This document shows, one piece after another, positions 14,858 to 24,102 of a DNA stretch of 64,000 bases; position 1 is the stretch's first letter; every line of letters starts with the position of its first letter. The DNA is from Bacteroides neonati. GTDB taxonomy: Bacteria > Bacteroidota > Bacteroidia > Bacteroidales > Bacteroidaceae. Made by a program: the position numbers and the translations under genes. A model generated the notes under the pieces. The model worked only from the letters and a program-made list of their open reading frames with translations. It did no database searches and was not told the DNA's origin. The DNA is taken from positions 2,534-66,533 of the forward strand of contig NZ_HG726023.1 of assembly GCF_000499785.1 (NCBI RefSeq), given 5' to 3'.

Positions 14858-16357
14858 TTAGCTAAATAAGAAAACCATTATACCGGCTATCGCGACATAG
14901 GCCAAAGCATAGGGAATAGCGGCTTTTAAGATTTCGCCCTCCTTACCCTGTTGGTTGCTCGCAGAGGTTGCGATGGCAATACTTTGTGGAGAGATAATCT
15001 TTCCGCCGGTAGCACCTACGGTATTGGCAGAGGCTAACCAATCGGGGCTGACACCGATTTGCCCGGCTACCGTTGTTTGCAACTTACCGAAAAGAATGTT
15101 CGAGGAGGTATCACTTCCGGTAATGAATGTTCCTAAGCAGCCGATGATTGGTGCAAAGAGCGGATATAGTCCGCCGGTTGCCGCAGCCAGTGCAGTGGCA
15201 ATAACGGCAATCATCCCCGAAAAATCCATAATGGTAGACAAACCTACCAAACAGATAACTGTTACGAATGTTTTCTTTAACTGCTTTGTTGTACTCCACA
15301 ATACGGCGAAGAGCTCCTTTACCGATGCACCTTGTATAAGCCCCCCCACAAACGTGCCGATAAATAATAGTACTCCAGCATGGGTAAGCCATCCTATCTT
15401 ATAGTCAACAAAGGTATTATGGATTGGGAGCGTGATTTTAGTGACTCCGTTCAACTCTAAGAAACTACGTAACTCTGGGAAAAGCGGGCTGGTCATAAAG
15501 ATTAGGAACAGTATCAGGAGATAAATGCTCCATGCACTCAATATATCTTTTGTCTGTAAATGAGTCTTGTTAGTCTCTTTTTCTTTACTTCCTGTAAGTT
15601 TGCCGAAGAGTACGATGATAATAATCGAAACAATGCTGCCAATGATGGCGGGAGACTCAGCTCCCATATAGCGTGCTGCCAGGTATTGGCTTCCGAAAGA
15701 GAAACCACCGACCAATAAAGCCAATAATAGATTCTTTGGCAATGATTTCAGTTTATGATCGGTTAGGAATAGCAGAACAAAAGGAATGAGGAACATCAGT
15801 ACGGAAAGCTGCAAAACGACATTGCTACTGAGTTGCAATATATCCAATCCGGTCTCTTTGGCCAACACAATGACGGGCGTACCTATGGCTCCGAAAGCTG
15901 TTGCCACACTGTTGGCTATTAAGCTGACCACAGCCGAGAAGATCGGTTTGAATCCCAAGCTAATCAAGATGGCTGCGGGGATGGCTACTGCGGTACCAAA
16001 ACCTGCCATTGCTTCTAGTAACCCTCCAAAGCCCCAGGTCAATAAGAGTACTTGGATGCTTTTATCAGTCGAGATGGAGGAGAACTGCTGTTTGATAATC
16101 TCCATCTTTTGCGTTTTCAGCAATACATTGTAGCTAAATATAGCCATCAAGATAATAATCAAGATGGGAGATATTGCCTTCAATGCTCCATAAAGAAAAG
16201 AGTAAAAAAGGTTACCTACAGAGAAGTGAAAGCCTAGAGAGGCGATCAATATTGTTACAATAAGAGAGATAACGCTACTCTTATCACCCGACATTTTAAA
16301 GAATGCCATTAACACAATGAGAAGTAAAACCGGAATGACGGCAAGTATAAGCTCCAT
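14858..16357 (-). CDS. lldP: L-lactate permease (LldP family)
   Basis: This integral membrane protein has many hydrophobic segments and the family signatures GFGGLLEAMAGFGTAVAIPA and GCLGTFITGSDTSSNILFG. It imports lactate (also glycolate in characterised members) by proton symport. The ATG at 16355-16357 (MELILAVIPVLLL) is preferred over an upstream start that would add 14 polar residues before the first transmembrane helix; this gives 499 residues. It heads the lutABC cluster, so it is the uptake step. The 190 bases upstream to the serine hydrolase gene show no clear -7 element. Confidence 0.92.
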   Translation of the reverse strand: MELILAVIPVLLLIVLMAFFKMSGDKSSVISLIVTILIASLGFHFSVGNLFYSFLYGALKAISPILIIILMAIFSYNVLLKTQKMEIIKQQFSSISTDKSIQVLLLTWGFGGLLEAMAGFGTAVAIPAAILISLGFKPIFSAVVSLIANSVATAFGAIGTPVIVLAKETGLDILQLSSNVVLQLSVLMFLIPFVLLFLTDHKLKSLPKNLLLALLVGGFSFGSQYLAARYMGAESPAIIGSIVSIIIIVLFGKLTGSKEKETNKTHLQTKDILSAWSIYLLILFLIFMTSPLFPELRSFLELNGVTKITLPIHNTFVDYKIGWLTHAGVLLFIGTFVGGLIQGASVKELFAVLWSTTKQLKKTFVTVICLVGLSTIMDFSGMIAVIATALAAATGGLYPLFAPIIGCLGTFITGSDTSSNILFGKLQTTVAGQIGVSPDWLASANTVGATGGKIISPQSIAIATSASNQQGKEGEILKAAIPYALAYVAIAGIMVFLFS

Positions 16358-16546
16358 AATAAAGAAGTGTGTTTGATCAGTACTATGTGTATTGAACAAA
16401 CCAGACCTCCTTTTAGTTCCTGCTTTTCAGCATTACGTTTCTTTTATTTTTTACTTATTAATTACTTTCTACTCCAGATTGGCACTCTTATCCTATAAGA
16501 CTTAGCCGAATATGTGGTTCTATTTTTTGTTGGATTATTCTTTCGC

Positions 16547-18382
16547 TCACAAATATCGTTTTAATGCTTTGCTCCAAATAACGTATCCGTCTTCTGTCAA
16601 GTGAAGTCCGTCACTTGTAAGTTCGGGACGTAATACATTGGTGCCTTTTTCGGTAAACAGAGGAAATAGATTGATAAAGGTTACTTTTCGGTTTTGAGCG
16701 ACTGCTTTCAGCTTTGTATTGATTTCGGGGATAAGCTCCGTTTTTCCTATCATTGTCTTATAGATACAAACTGATTCGTTAATTGGCAACAGGCTTTGTA
16801 CGTAAAGATGAGTATCGGGCGAATCGGTTCGTACGCGATCAATCACGCGGGTGATGAGGGTGACTACACTATCGGGAGTGAGTTGGTGAGAAAGATCGTT
16901 AACACCAATCATAAGAAAGAGCTTCTTTGGCCGGGCAGGCAGAATCTGATGAAGACGATCCAGTAGTCCCATTGCTTCATCGCCAATAATACCACGGTTG
17001 TAAACGGTCTTTTTCGTCTTGAAACGGGCTTTCCAATCACCGCCACCTTCCGTTAAGCTATTGCCTAGCATCACAATGTCTTTGTTGGTAATCGGTGTCT
17101 CGTTTTCGAAGCCAAGAAATCGTTGATAGTAATGATCGGTATAGAGGCGTGGGGTAGGGTAGATAGCACCAGCTACTGCGTTGGCCACCAGCGAACGGAG
17201 ACGGACTACCTCTCCTTTGTCTTCCGGATGGGCACGATTGGTCAATAGGATAACCGATGTATCGTTGTCGGGATCAATAATGATTGAAGTGCCGGTATAT
17301 CCGGTATGTCCGTAGGTGTTAGGCCCAAAGAGGTCGCCATTATTGGACGCATAGGGTGACGAAACATCCCAGCCCGGTGTTCGCCCGAAGGAGGCTACCG
17401 ATCTGGGAACGGTACGCATGACCTTAACGCTGAACGGACTAAGAATACGGTGGCCGTTCAACTCACCTCCGTTTTGCAGAGCAGCGACCAGCAAAGCTAC
17501 ATCACCGGCATTGGAGAAAACGCCCGCATTGCCCGATATGCCTCCATTCATGATGCGCGCGAGCGGATCATGAACTTGTCCGCAAAGAACACTGCCGTCG
17601 GGCTGTTTCTCTGTTGGGGCGATAAGCGGAGCGAATGGACTGGGAGAAATAGTGATCCATTGATTGTTTCTGCGCGTCGTGGGTAAATAATCGGTATGTG
17701 TCATCCCCAGCACATCGAAAATGTTGGCTTTGGCAAATTCGCGTAACGACTGGCCACTAACGGTTTCGATGATATGCTGCAAGGCGATGTAATTCAAGCA
17801 ACTGTATTGAAAATCGGTTTGCGGTTTAAAGTCTCGTTTGCAGGTGTTGATATAGGTAAGCAACCCCTCGGGGTTGGGCGATCCGTACTTTTTCTCCAAC
17901 TCGCTAACGGGTGCATAAGGGGGTAGTCCCGACGTATGTGTCAGGAGGTCTATAATGCGTATGTCTGTTTTTTTACCCTGCTCGTCTATCCAGCCTTCAA
18001 ATGCGGGGAGGTACAGGCCGACGCGATCTATGAGGCGTAGCTTGCCCCGCTCGACCAATATCATGGCCGAAATAGCAGTCGACATCGATTTGCTGCACGA
18101 AGCCATATCGAAAATCGTTTGGGTTTCCATTGGTTCGATCGTGGGGTATACTTGTTTGTGTCCATACGCTTTGAGGTAGGCAAGCTTTCCTTGACGAACG
18201 ATGGCAAGTACCGCACCGGGAATATCTTTTCGGGCAATCGCTTCTTCGATGGCAGCATCGGCGTAGGTGCTGAGATGGCGAGAGTTCATCCCTACTTGTT
18301 CGGGTGCCACACGCGGCAGTGATTGTGCAGCGGCAGAATCAATGATTAAAAAACAGATAAGGGCAATCAAAAGACTTTTCAT
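16547..18382 (-). CDS. Beta-lactamase-type serine hydrolase fused to SGNH esterase
   Basis: This 611-residue exported protein has a signal peptide at about 1-20 (ending SAAAQS). Residues about 25-390 are a class C beta-lactamase/DD-peptidase fold with the nucleophile motif Ser95-x-x-Lys98 (SCSK) and an HTG box (YGHTGYTG). The usual YxN motif reads YSC. Residues about 420-611 are an SGNH/GDSL hydrolase with GNSLTEGG, GVND and DGLHLTEDGY blocks. In a peptidoglycan locus the first domain could trim stem peptides and the second could remove O-acetyl groups; both substrates are inferred. It is the last gene of the 14-gene operon, 27 bases after murQ. Confidence 0.85.
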   Translation of the reverse strand: MKSLLIALICFLIIDSAAAQSLPRVAPEQVGMNSRHLSTYADAAIEEAIARKDIPGAVLAIVRQGKLAYLKAYGHKQVYPTIEPMETQTIFDMASCSKSMSTAISAMILVERGKLRLIDRVGLYLPAFEGWIDEQGKKTDIRIIDLLTHTSGLPPYAPVSELEKKYGSPNPEGLLTYINTCKRDFKPQTDFQYSCLNYIALQHIIETVSGQSLREFAKANIFDVLGMTHTDYLPTTRRNNQWITISPSPFAPLIAPTEKQPDGSVLCGQVHDPLARIMNGGISGNAGVFSNAGDVALLVAALQNGGELNGHRILSPFSVKVMRTVPRSVASFGRTPGWDVSSPYASNNGDLFGPNTYGHTGYTGTSIIIDPDNDTSVILLTNRAHPEDKGEVVRLRSLVANAVAGAIYPTPRLYTDHYYQRFLGFENETPITNKDIVMLGNSLTEGGGDWKARFKTKKTVYNRGIIGDEAMGLLDRLHQILPARPKKLFLMIGVNDLSHQLTPDSVVTLITRVIDRVRTDSPDTHLYVQSLLPINESVCIYKTMIGKTELIPEINTKLKAVAQNRKVTFINLFPLFTEKGTNVLRPELTSDGLHLTEDGYVIWSKALKRYL

Positions 18383-18409
18383 AATGATACCGATTACATA
18401 TTGCGTTAC

Positions 18410-19228
18410 TTATTTATTGGATCGATAAGCATCTGCGGCCTTTTTAACCGATCCGTGCATCAACAACAGAGCTTTTGCTTGATCGTATTCAAGACCAAGC
18501 TCTTCGATCAACATACGTGTGCCTCGATCTACCAGTTTCTGATTACTGAGTTGCATATTGACCATTTTGTTACCTTTCACCCGTCCCAGTTGAATCATAA
18601 CCGAGGTAGTGATCATGTTTAAGATCATTTTCTGTCCGGTTCCTGACTTCATACGCGAACTACCTGTCACATATTCCGGTCCTACAATCATCTCAATAGG
18701 CACATCGGCTTCGGCAGCCATGGGCGAATCGGGGTTGCTGGTAATGCATCCGGTCAGTATACCGTGTTCACGGGCTGCTCGCAAAGCACCTATTACATAG
18801 GGGGTGGTGCCCGATGCAGCAATACCTATTACGGTATCTTTAGTTGTGATATGGTGTGCTTCGAGCTCTTCCCAGCCACGGGTTGTATTATCTTCTGCAT
18901 TTTCTACCGGATTACGCAAAGCCGTGTCTCCTCCGGCAATGAGTCCGATGACAAGTGTAGGAGGCATACCGAAGGTGGGAGGTATTTCCGAGGCATCAAG
19001 TACACCCAGGCGTCCGCTCGTACCGGCACCCATATAAAAGATGCGCCCCCCCTGCTTCATACGGGGAACAATTTGGGCGACAAGTTTCTCTATTTGTGGA
19101 ATGGCGCGTGCGGTAGCCAAGGCTACCTTCTGGTCTTCGGTATTGATGTCTTCCAGTAATTCGCGAATTGATTTCTTCTCTAAATCGGTGTAGAGTGAGG
19201 GTTGCTCTGATATTTTAATAAAAGCCAT
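18410..19228 (-). CDS. murQ: N-acetylmuramic acid 6-phosphate etherase
   Basis: This 272-residue SIS-domain protein cleaves the lactyl ether of MurNAc-6-P, giving GlcNAc-6-P and D-lactate in the cytoplasm. Signature stretches are GAGTSGRLGVLDASEIPPTF (with one likely catalytic Glu in DASE) and NAEDN (second Glu region), plus GIAASGTTPYV and SSRMKSGTGQK. It is a little shorter than the E. coli enzyme. It follows murK by 30 bases in the order murT-murK-murQ known from Tannerella forsythia. Confidence 0.96.
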   Translation of the reverse strand: MAFIKISEQPSLYTDLEKKSIRELLEDINTEDQKVALATARAIPQIEKLVAQIVPRMKQGGRIFYMGAGTSGRLGVLDASEIPPTFGMPPTLVIGLIAGGDTALRNPVENAEDNTTRGWEELEAHHITTKDTVIGIAASGTTPYVIGALRAAREHGILTGCITSNPDSPMAAEADVPIEMIVGPEYVTGSSRMKSGTGQKMILNMITTSVMIQLGRVKGNKMVNMQLSNQKLVDRGTRMLIEELGLEYDQAKALLLMHGSVKKAADAYRSNK

Positions 19229-19258
19229 ACTATGCTGGATTAGTTAATGAATAGAATA

Positions 19259-20098
19259 TTAAGAGTGATGAAATCGAATGAGTCCGGGCATCGGACTCTG
19301 AATGATTGTGCCAAGTTTGATGCCGGCAGCAGTGGCGGCTTCTGCAAGTACTTCCTGATAGTAATAGGCTACCGATCCGATAAAGTGTACCGGTACATGT
19401 TCATAATCATATTGCTTCACATTACGTTCCAAAAAAGCACGGAAACTACCTAAGACCAAGGCACGCACCTTTGGCTCATCCAAGTGCTGCCAAGCGAAAG
19501 GCGACAGGCTGGCCAAGAATCGGTTGGGGAAGGGTTGGCGGTAGATGCGATCGATGATATCGGCCGGAGTCAAGCCAAACTGCTCGAGAAACTCCTCCTT
19601 CAAACCGTCGGGCATTTGATTTTTGAGCAGGTCGCCTACCAATAGTTTGCCTATAACAGCCCCACTTCCTTCATCGCCCAGAATGAAACCTAATGGCGAA
19701 ACATTGTTGACGATTTGCTTACCATCATAATAACACGAGTTAGAACCGGTACCCATGATACAGGCAATCCCTGCTTCGTGTCCGCATAATCCCCGGGCTG
19801 CTGCCAGCATATCGGTATCTACCTCGATCGTGTTAGTGACTTGCAGGTGTGCTGCAATGGCACGACGCACGGTTTCTATCTTGTCGGGAAAGGCACAGCC
19901 TGCTCCATAGAAATAAACGGCTTCAAAAGTATGTGTATCCAGTTGAGGAAGCAGTGTACTGGCTATCTCAGTACTAATTTCCTCCTCAGACTGGAAAAAG
20001 GGATTGGTGCCTTTGGTGAAAATTTGCTGGATCAATTGTCCTTTGTCTACCACGCTCCAATCTGTCTTGGTAGAACCACTATCTGCTATTAGTATCAT
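19259..20098 (-). CDS. murK: MurNAc/GlcNAc kinase, BadF/BcrA ATPase family
   Basis: This 279-residue sugar kinase of the ASKHA superfamily has the phosphate-1 motif DSGSTKTDW (residues 6-14), then VYFYGAGC, TDMLAAARGL and the GTGSNSCYYDG and GDEGSGAVIGK blocks. The Tannerella homologue, MurK, phosphorylates MurNAc and feeds MurQ. The start overlaps the end of murT by four bases. A paralogue is encoded at 38733-39581. Confidence 0.9.
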   Translation of the reverse strand: MILIADSGSTKTDWSVVDKGQLIQQIFTKGTNPFFQSEEEISTEIASTLLPQLDTHTFEAVYFYGAGCAFPDKIETVRRAIAAHLQVTNTIEVDTDMLAAARGLCGHEAGIACIMGTGSNSCYYDGKQIVNNVSPLGFILGDEGSGAVIGKLLVGDLLKNQMPDGLKEEFLEQFGLTPADIIDRIYRQPFPNRFLASLSPFAWQHLDEPKVRALVLGSFRAFLERNVKQYDYEHVPVHFIGSVAYYYQEVLAEAATAAGIKLGTIIQSPMPGLIRFHHS

Positions 20099-21216
20099 AT
20101 TTTAATGTATATTTTGTTTTTGTATAGTATATATCCGATGCCCCAGTTTAATATAACAAAGAGCAATGCGTATGCCAGCGAGCCGGGGTAATCGCCCAAT
20201 GCGGGCTGAAGAATAACGGAATAAAAATAAGTCTTAAGTGCCATCATGTCGCCTGTAGCGCCATAAGGAATGGTGATATTGGCAAGCAGGATGGAAAGAA
20301 CACCTGCCATAACGTAAATGAATAAGGGGTTTACACCAAAAACCTCGAAAGGTCTGCACCATGTTTTAAAGCCTTTCACGTCGATGAGCCACACTAGTAA
20401 TGCCAGAAAGCTGGAACCTAATCCGCAGGTGGCAAGAACGAAAGTAGGAGACCATATCTTTTTATTGATCGGGCATCCGTAACTTAGCAAAAAGCCAAGA
20501 AAGGTAAGGATAGTACCCGCCAAGAATAGACGTAATAACTTATCATTGATATCCTTCACTTCCATGAGAAGCTTGCCTACGCAAAAGCCGATGAGTACAT
20601 GTGCAATGGCGGGAATGGTGCTAAGCAGTCCTTCGGGGTCAATTCCATTGTCTTTGTACATATGCGCTTCTCCCAATACTGCCCGATCTACAATGGATAG
20701 GATATTGGTGTCGTTGTAAGCAAAGCCATTGCCCGTGATAAGCAGTATAAAATATCCCCCCAGCATGACCACAATGAGTGCCGGAATATATCGGTGCTTA
20801 ACGGTTAGCGCAATGATGGCTGTTGCACCGTAGCAGAGAGCAAGGCGTTGCATAACACCCAGAATGCGAATATGATCGAATGGTAGCCATTCGCCTGTAC
20901 GGCAAAGAATGGAGAACCACCCAATACCCAAGCCGATAGCAAAGATAACCAGTGTGCGTCGTAGAATCTTAGTCAGAGCCGACATGGAGAATTCAAATTG
21001 GTATTTACGCAGTGAGATATAAGTGGAAATACCCATGATGAACATAAAGAATGGAAACACAAGATCGGTTGGTGTTAAACCGTTCCATTCGGCGTGTTTC
21101 AGTGGGGCATAGATGGTGCCCCAAGAACCCGGATTATTGACCATGATCATCCCTGCGATAGTGATACCTCGTAAGACATCCAGTGCCAGTAAGCGGGAGT
21201 TGACTGTTTTACTCAT
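20095..21216 (-). CDS. murT: MurT-type MurNAc transporter (DUF5009/HGSNAT-like membrane protein)
   Basis: This 373-residue polytopic membrane protein has about ten hydrophobic segments and the family signature LDVLRGITIAGMIMVNN and HAEWNGLTPTDLVFPFF near the N-terminus. The family (COG4299, DUF5009) is usually annotated as heparan-alpha-glucosaminide acetyltransferase-like. From memory, the Tannerella forsythia member of the murT-murK-murQ operon acts as an inner-membrane MurNAc transporter. The identical gene order and four-base overlap with murK support that role here. Transmembrane acetylation of the sugar is the main alternative. Confidence 0.78.
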   Translation of the reverse strand: MSKTVNSRLLALDVLRGITIAGMIMVNNPGSWGTIYAPLKHAEWNGLTPTDLVFPFFMFIMGISTYISLRKYQFEFSMSALTKILRRTLVIFAIGLGIGWFSILCRTGEWLPFDHIRILGVMQRLALCYGATAIIALTVKHRYIPALIVVMLGGYFILLITGNGFAYNDTNILSIVDRAVLGEAHMYKDNGIDPEGLLSTIPAIAHVLIGFCVGKLLMEVKDINDKLLRLFLAGTILTFLGFLLSYGCPINKKIWSPTFVLATCGLGSSFLALLVWLIDVKGFKTWCRPFEVFGVNPLFIYVMAGVLSILLANITIPYGATGDMMALKTYFYSVILQPALGDYPGSLAYALLFVILNWGIGYILYKNKIYIKI

Positions 21217-21228
21217 GATTGTATAAGG

Positions 21229-24063
21229 TTATTTTGAAGTTGTACATTCGTTTACTAAATAAACAATGGATACATAGGGGATACCTGCATTTGTGGTCAA
21301 GCCGATTTCGCAGGTTCGACTGTTCGAATATCCGATAGGAATGTTTGCTGCTTCTATCTGAGGGCGAAGTTTTCGCAGTGCATAGGTATTTACTTCGGGG
21401 TGAGTGAAACCTTTATCTCCGGCAAATCCGCAACAACCGACTTCCTCGGGAACGAGAACATGAGCAGAGCATCGCTTAGCCAAGGCCATGATCGTGTCTG
21501 CCAAACCCATACGGCGCATGGAGCAGGTAATATGTAGCGCAACGGGGCGGTCTGTACGAGTGAACGTGAGCTTATCGGTTAGAAAGACACTGATGAACTC
21601 AGCGGGTTCATAAAGCTTCATGCGTGAGATGGTTTCTCTCATTCGATGCAGGCAGGGACTTTGGTCACACAATACCGGATAACGCCCTTGCTCAGACGCT
21701 TCCCATAATGCTGTTTCCAGTTCGGCTGCTTTACGGTCGGCAATGTCGGGCATACCTTTGCTTTCCCAGATCGTACCACAGCACAACTTATCCATTTCCC
21801 GGGGAAAGATTACCTCATAACCTGCCTTTTGCAGCAGTGTTAACATCTTATTAACAAGTGGTTGTGCAGTCGGTGATTGACGAGGGAGACCCATTGTTTG
21901 GTTAATACAGCTTGGAAAGTAAACAACCTTCAATGGGTCATTGGTTGCCGAAGGCGATTTCTTTACTAATTCTTTATCTATTTTATAGGCTTTGGGCATG
22001 GCAGGAGTCCATAAAGGGAGTCCCATCCATTGATGCATACCTTTGGCTATATGTTGCATGTTCTTCGTTCCTACGATGCCGTGTGCCGTATTTGCCAGTC
22101 TCAATACCGGACGAATGCTACCTTTGATACCGCGGAAATGGTTGGCAGCAAAATTGCCGATGTTATAGGCAAAGCTACCGATAGGAAATTTGGTCTCACG
22201 AAGTACGTGTGTCAGTGTTCCCGTGTTAATCCCCATCGGACACGATAAGGAACAAAGTCCATCACCCGCACAGGTTTCGTTGCCCGGATACTGATATTGT
22301 TTTTCTAGCTTCTCAAGGAGCTGCGGATTGCTACCGCTTTGTTTGAGTCTGCTTATTTCGCGCTGTACAACGATGCGCTGACGCGACGACAAAGTGAAGC
22401 CGCAGGTGAGGCAGTTAATCTCACAAAAGCCACATTCAATGCATTTATCTACCGCCGGATGAGTAAGCGGCAAGGGTTTGAAGTTCTTGATGTGGCACAA
22501 TGGGTCGTCGTTGAATATGACTCCCGGATTGAGTAGCCCTTTGGGGTCGAAGAGATGTTTAACCTCTTTCATAAATTGATAAGCAACCTCTCCCCATTCA
22601 TAGCGTACGAATGGTGCCATATTTCGGCCGGTGCCGTGCTCGGCTTTCAGTGATCCGTTATATTTATCAATAACTAATTTGATTACATCTTCCATCAATA
22701 AAGCATAGCGTTCTACTTCTCGTTCTGTACTAAAGCTTTGGTTGATAATAAAATGGTAGTTCCCTTCGAGTGCATGTCCGTAGATGCAAGCATCGTCATA
22801 TCCATGACGGGCAATGAGTGCTTGCAATTCGGCTGTTGCTTCGGGCAAATCGGCTATGTGAAATGCTACATCTTCAATCAGGCAGGTGGTGCCCGGTTGA
22901 CGCGTTCCGCCTACCGAAGGAAAAATACCCGAACGGATAGCCCAGTACTTGGAGTATTCTTCTGCCCGATCGGTAAAGTAGGGTGGCAGGTATGTATCGA
23001 ATGCTGCAAGTGTCTTCGTAATCGTATCTATGCGCATCTTCAGTTCTTCTGCTGTACACGCTTTGGTTTCGGTTAGTACGGCGGTGAGTCTCTCGCCGGT
23101 GGTGTCGTTGACCGAAGCGAGTGATTTATGATCGAGCAATTCGGCTCCGAAGACGATAGGAGTGCCTTCCGAACTCATTAATCCCTTCATAGCTACCACT
23201 GCCCGGCATGCTTCTTTGATGTCTTTAAAGTAAAGCATGGCACTTGCTTTGTGGGGGTAGTCGTATTCGGTTTTCATCGTTACCTCAGATAGGAATGCGA
23301 GCGTGCCTTCCGAACCCACTAATAGGTGAGCGATGATGTCGAACGGATTATCGGACAGAATGAAAGGAAGCAGATTAAGCCCCATCACATTCTTGATTGA
23401 ATATTTATAGCGGATACGCGCTACAAGTGTTTCGTCGGCCAATATCCGGTTACGAATTGCTTCGATAGTTGATATAAAAGAGGTGTGAGAGGATCTGAAT
23501 TGTGCCCGGCTAGCCTCCGATCCGGTATCGAGTATCGTTCCGTTGGGTAGTATCAGACGTGCCGAGAGGAGTACACGGTCGCTGTTGGCATGTGTGCCGC
23601 AGTTCATTCCGGAGGCATTGTTCATGACAATACCTCCCACCATAGCACTTTTTACGGAGGCGGGGTCGGGAGCAAACTTTCGTTTGTAGGGAGCTAGAAT
23701 CTCATTGACCCGTTGACCAATGATGCCCGGTTGAAGCGTAATCTGCTCATGATCGGGCGAAATGGAGTATCGCTCCCAATGTTTACCCGCTACAATGAGT
23801 ATGGAGTCACTAATAGCCTGTCCCGATAAGCTCGTTCCCGCTGCACGAAACGTGACGGGTAGTTCGTGGCGATAGGCTATGCGCAAGAGTTTAGATACTT
23901 CCTGTTCATTTTCCGAGCGGATAACTATTTGTGGAACCAGGCGATAGAAGCCTGCGTCGGTACCCCAAGCCAGCCGGTGGAGTTCATCGACATATATTCT
24001 GTCTTGCGAAACGAATGTGCGAACGTCTTCCAGAAAAGCCTTGTATCTATTTTCCTTCTCCAT
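21229..24063 (-). CDS. FAD/iron-sulfur D-lactate dehydrogenase-type oxidase
   Basis: This is a 944-residue fusion. The N-terminal FAD-binding type 4 domain carries FRAAGTSLSGQA (72-83). The FAD oxidase C-terminal domain ends with HGTGR (476-480) and DPKGLLNPG. Next come a ferredoxin-like segment with Cys541/544/547/551 and Cys598/604/608, and C-terminal CCG domains (KLCCGTIWESKG, VGCCGFAGDKGF). Such fusions oxidise 2-hydroxyacids, usually D-lactate or 2-hydroxyglutarate, passing electrons to the respiratory chain. It lies 12 bases upstream of murT and in one operon with murQ, whose product is D-lactate, so D-lactate is the likely substrate. Confidence 0.85.
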   Translation of the reverse strand: MEKENRYKAFLEDVRTFVSQDRIYVDELHRLAWGTDAGFYRLVPQIVIRSENEQEVSKLLRIAYRHELPVTFRAAGTSLSGQAISDSILIVAGKHWERYSISPDHEQITLQPGIIGQRVNEILAPYKRKFAPDPASVKSAMVGGIVMNNASGMNCGTHANSDRVLLSARLILPNGTILDTGSEASRAQFRSSHTSFISTIEAIRNRILADETLVARIRYKYSIKNVMGLNLLPFILSDNPFDIIAHLLVGSEGTLAFLSEVTMKTEYDYPHKASAMLYFKDIKEACRAVVAMKGLMSSEGTPIVFGAELLDHKSLASVNDTTGERLTAVLTETKACTAEELKMRIDTITKTLAAFDTYLPPYFTDRAEEYSKYWAIRSGIFPSVGGTRQPGTTCLIEDVAFHIADLPEATAELQALIARHGYDDACIYGHALEGNYHFIINQSFSTEREVERYALLMEDVIKLVIDKYNGSLKAEHGTGRNMAPFVRYEWGEVAYQFMKEVKHLFDPKGLLNPGVIFNDDPLCHIKNFKPLPLTHPAVDKCIECGFCEINCLTCGFTLSSRQRIVVQREISRLKQSGSNPQLLEKLEKQYQYPGNETCAGDGLCSLSCPMGINTGTLTHVLRETKFPIGSFAYNIGNFAANHFRGIKGSIRPVLRLANTAHGIVGTKNMQHIAKGMHQWMGLPLWTPAMPKAYKIDKELVKKSPSATNDPLKVVYFPSCINQTMGLPRQSPTAQPLVNKMLTLLQKAGYEVIFPREMDKLCCGTIWESKGMPDIADRKAAELETALWEASEQGRYPVLCDQSPCLHRMRETISRMKLYEPAEFISVFLTDKLTFTRTDRPVALHITCSMRRMGLADTIMALAKRCSAHVLVPEEVGCCGFAGDKGFTHPEVNTYALRKLRPQIEAANIPIGYSNSRTCEIGLTTNAGIPYVSIVYLVNECTTSK

Positions 24064-24102
24064 ATTCTTTTTGTTTTTTTAAACGACTTAGTCGGAGTCT
24101 GA

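Noticed and set aside
12117-16357. lutABC-lldP as part of the 14-gene operon
   Set aside because: The 190-base gap before the permease gene is much larger than the gaps within the operon, so separate transcription is more likely, although the functions connect.
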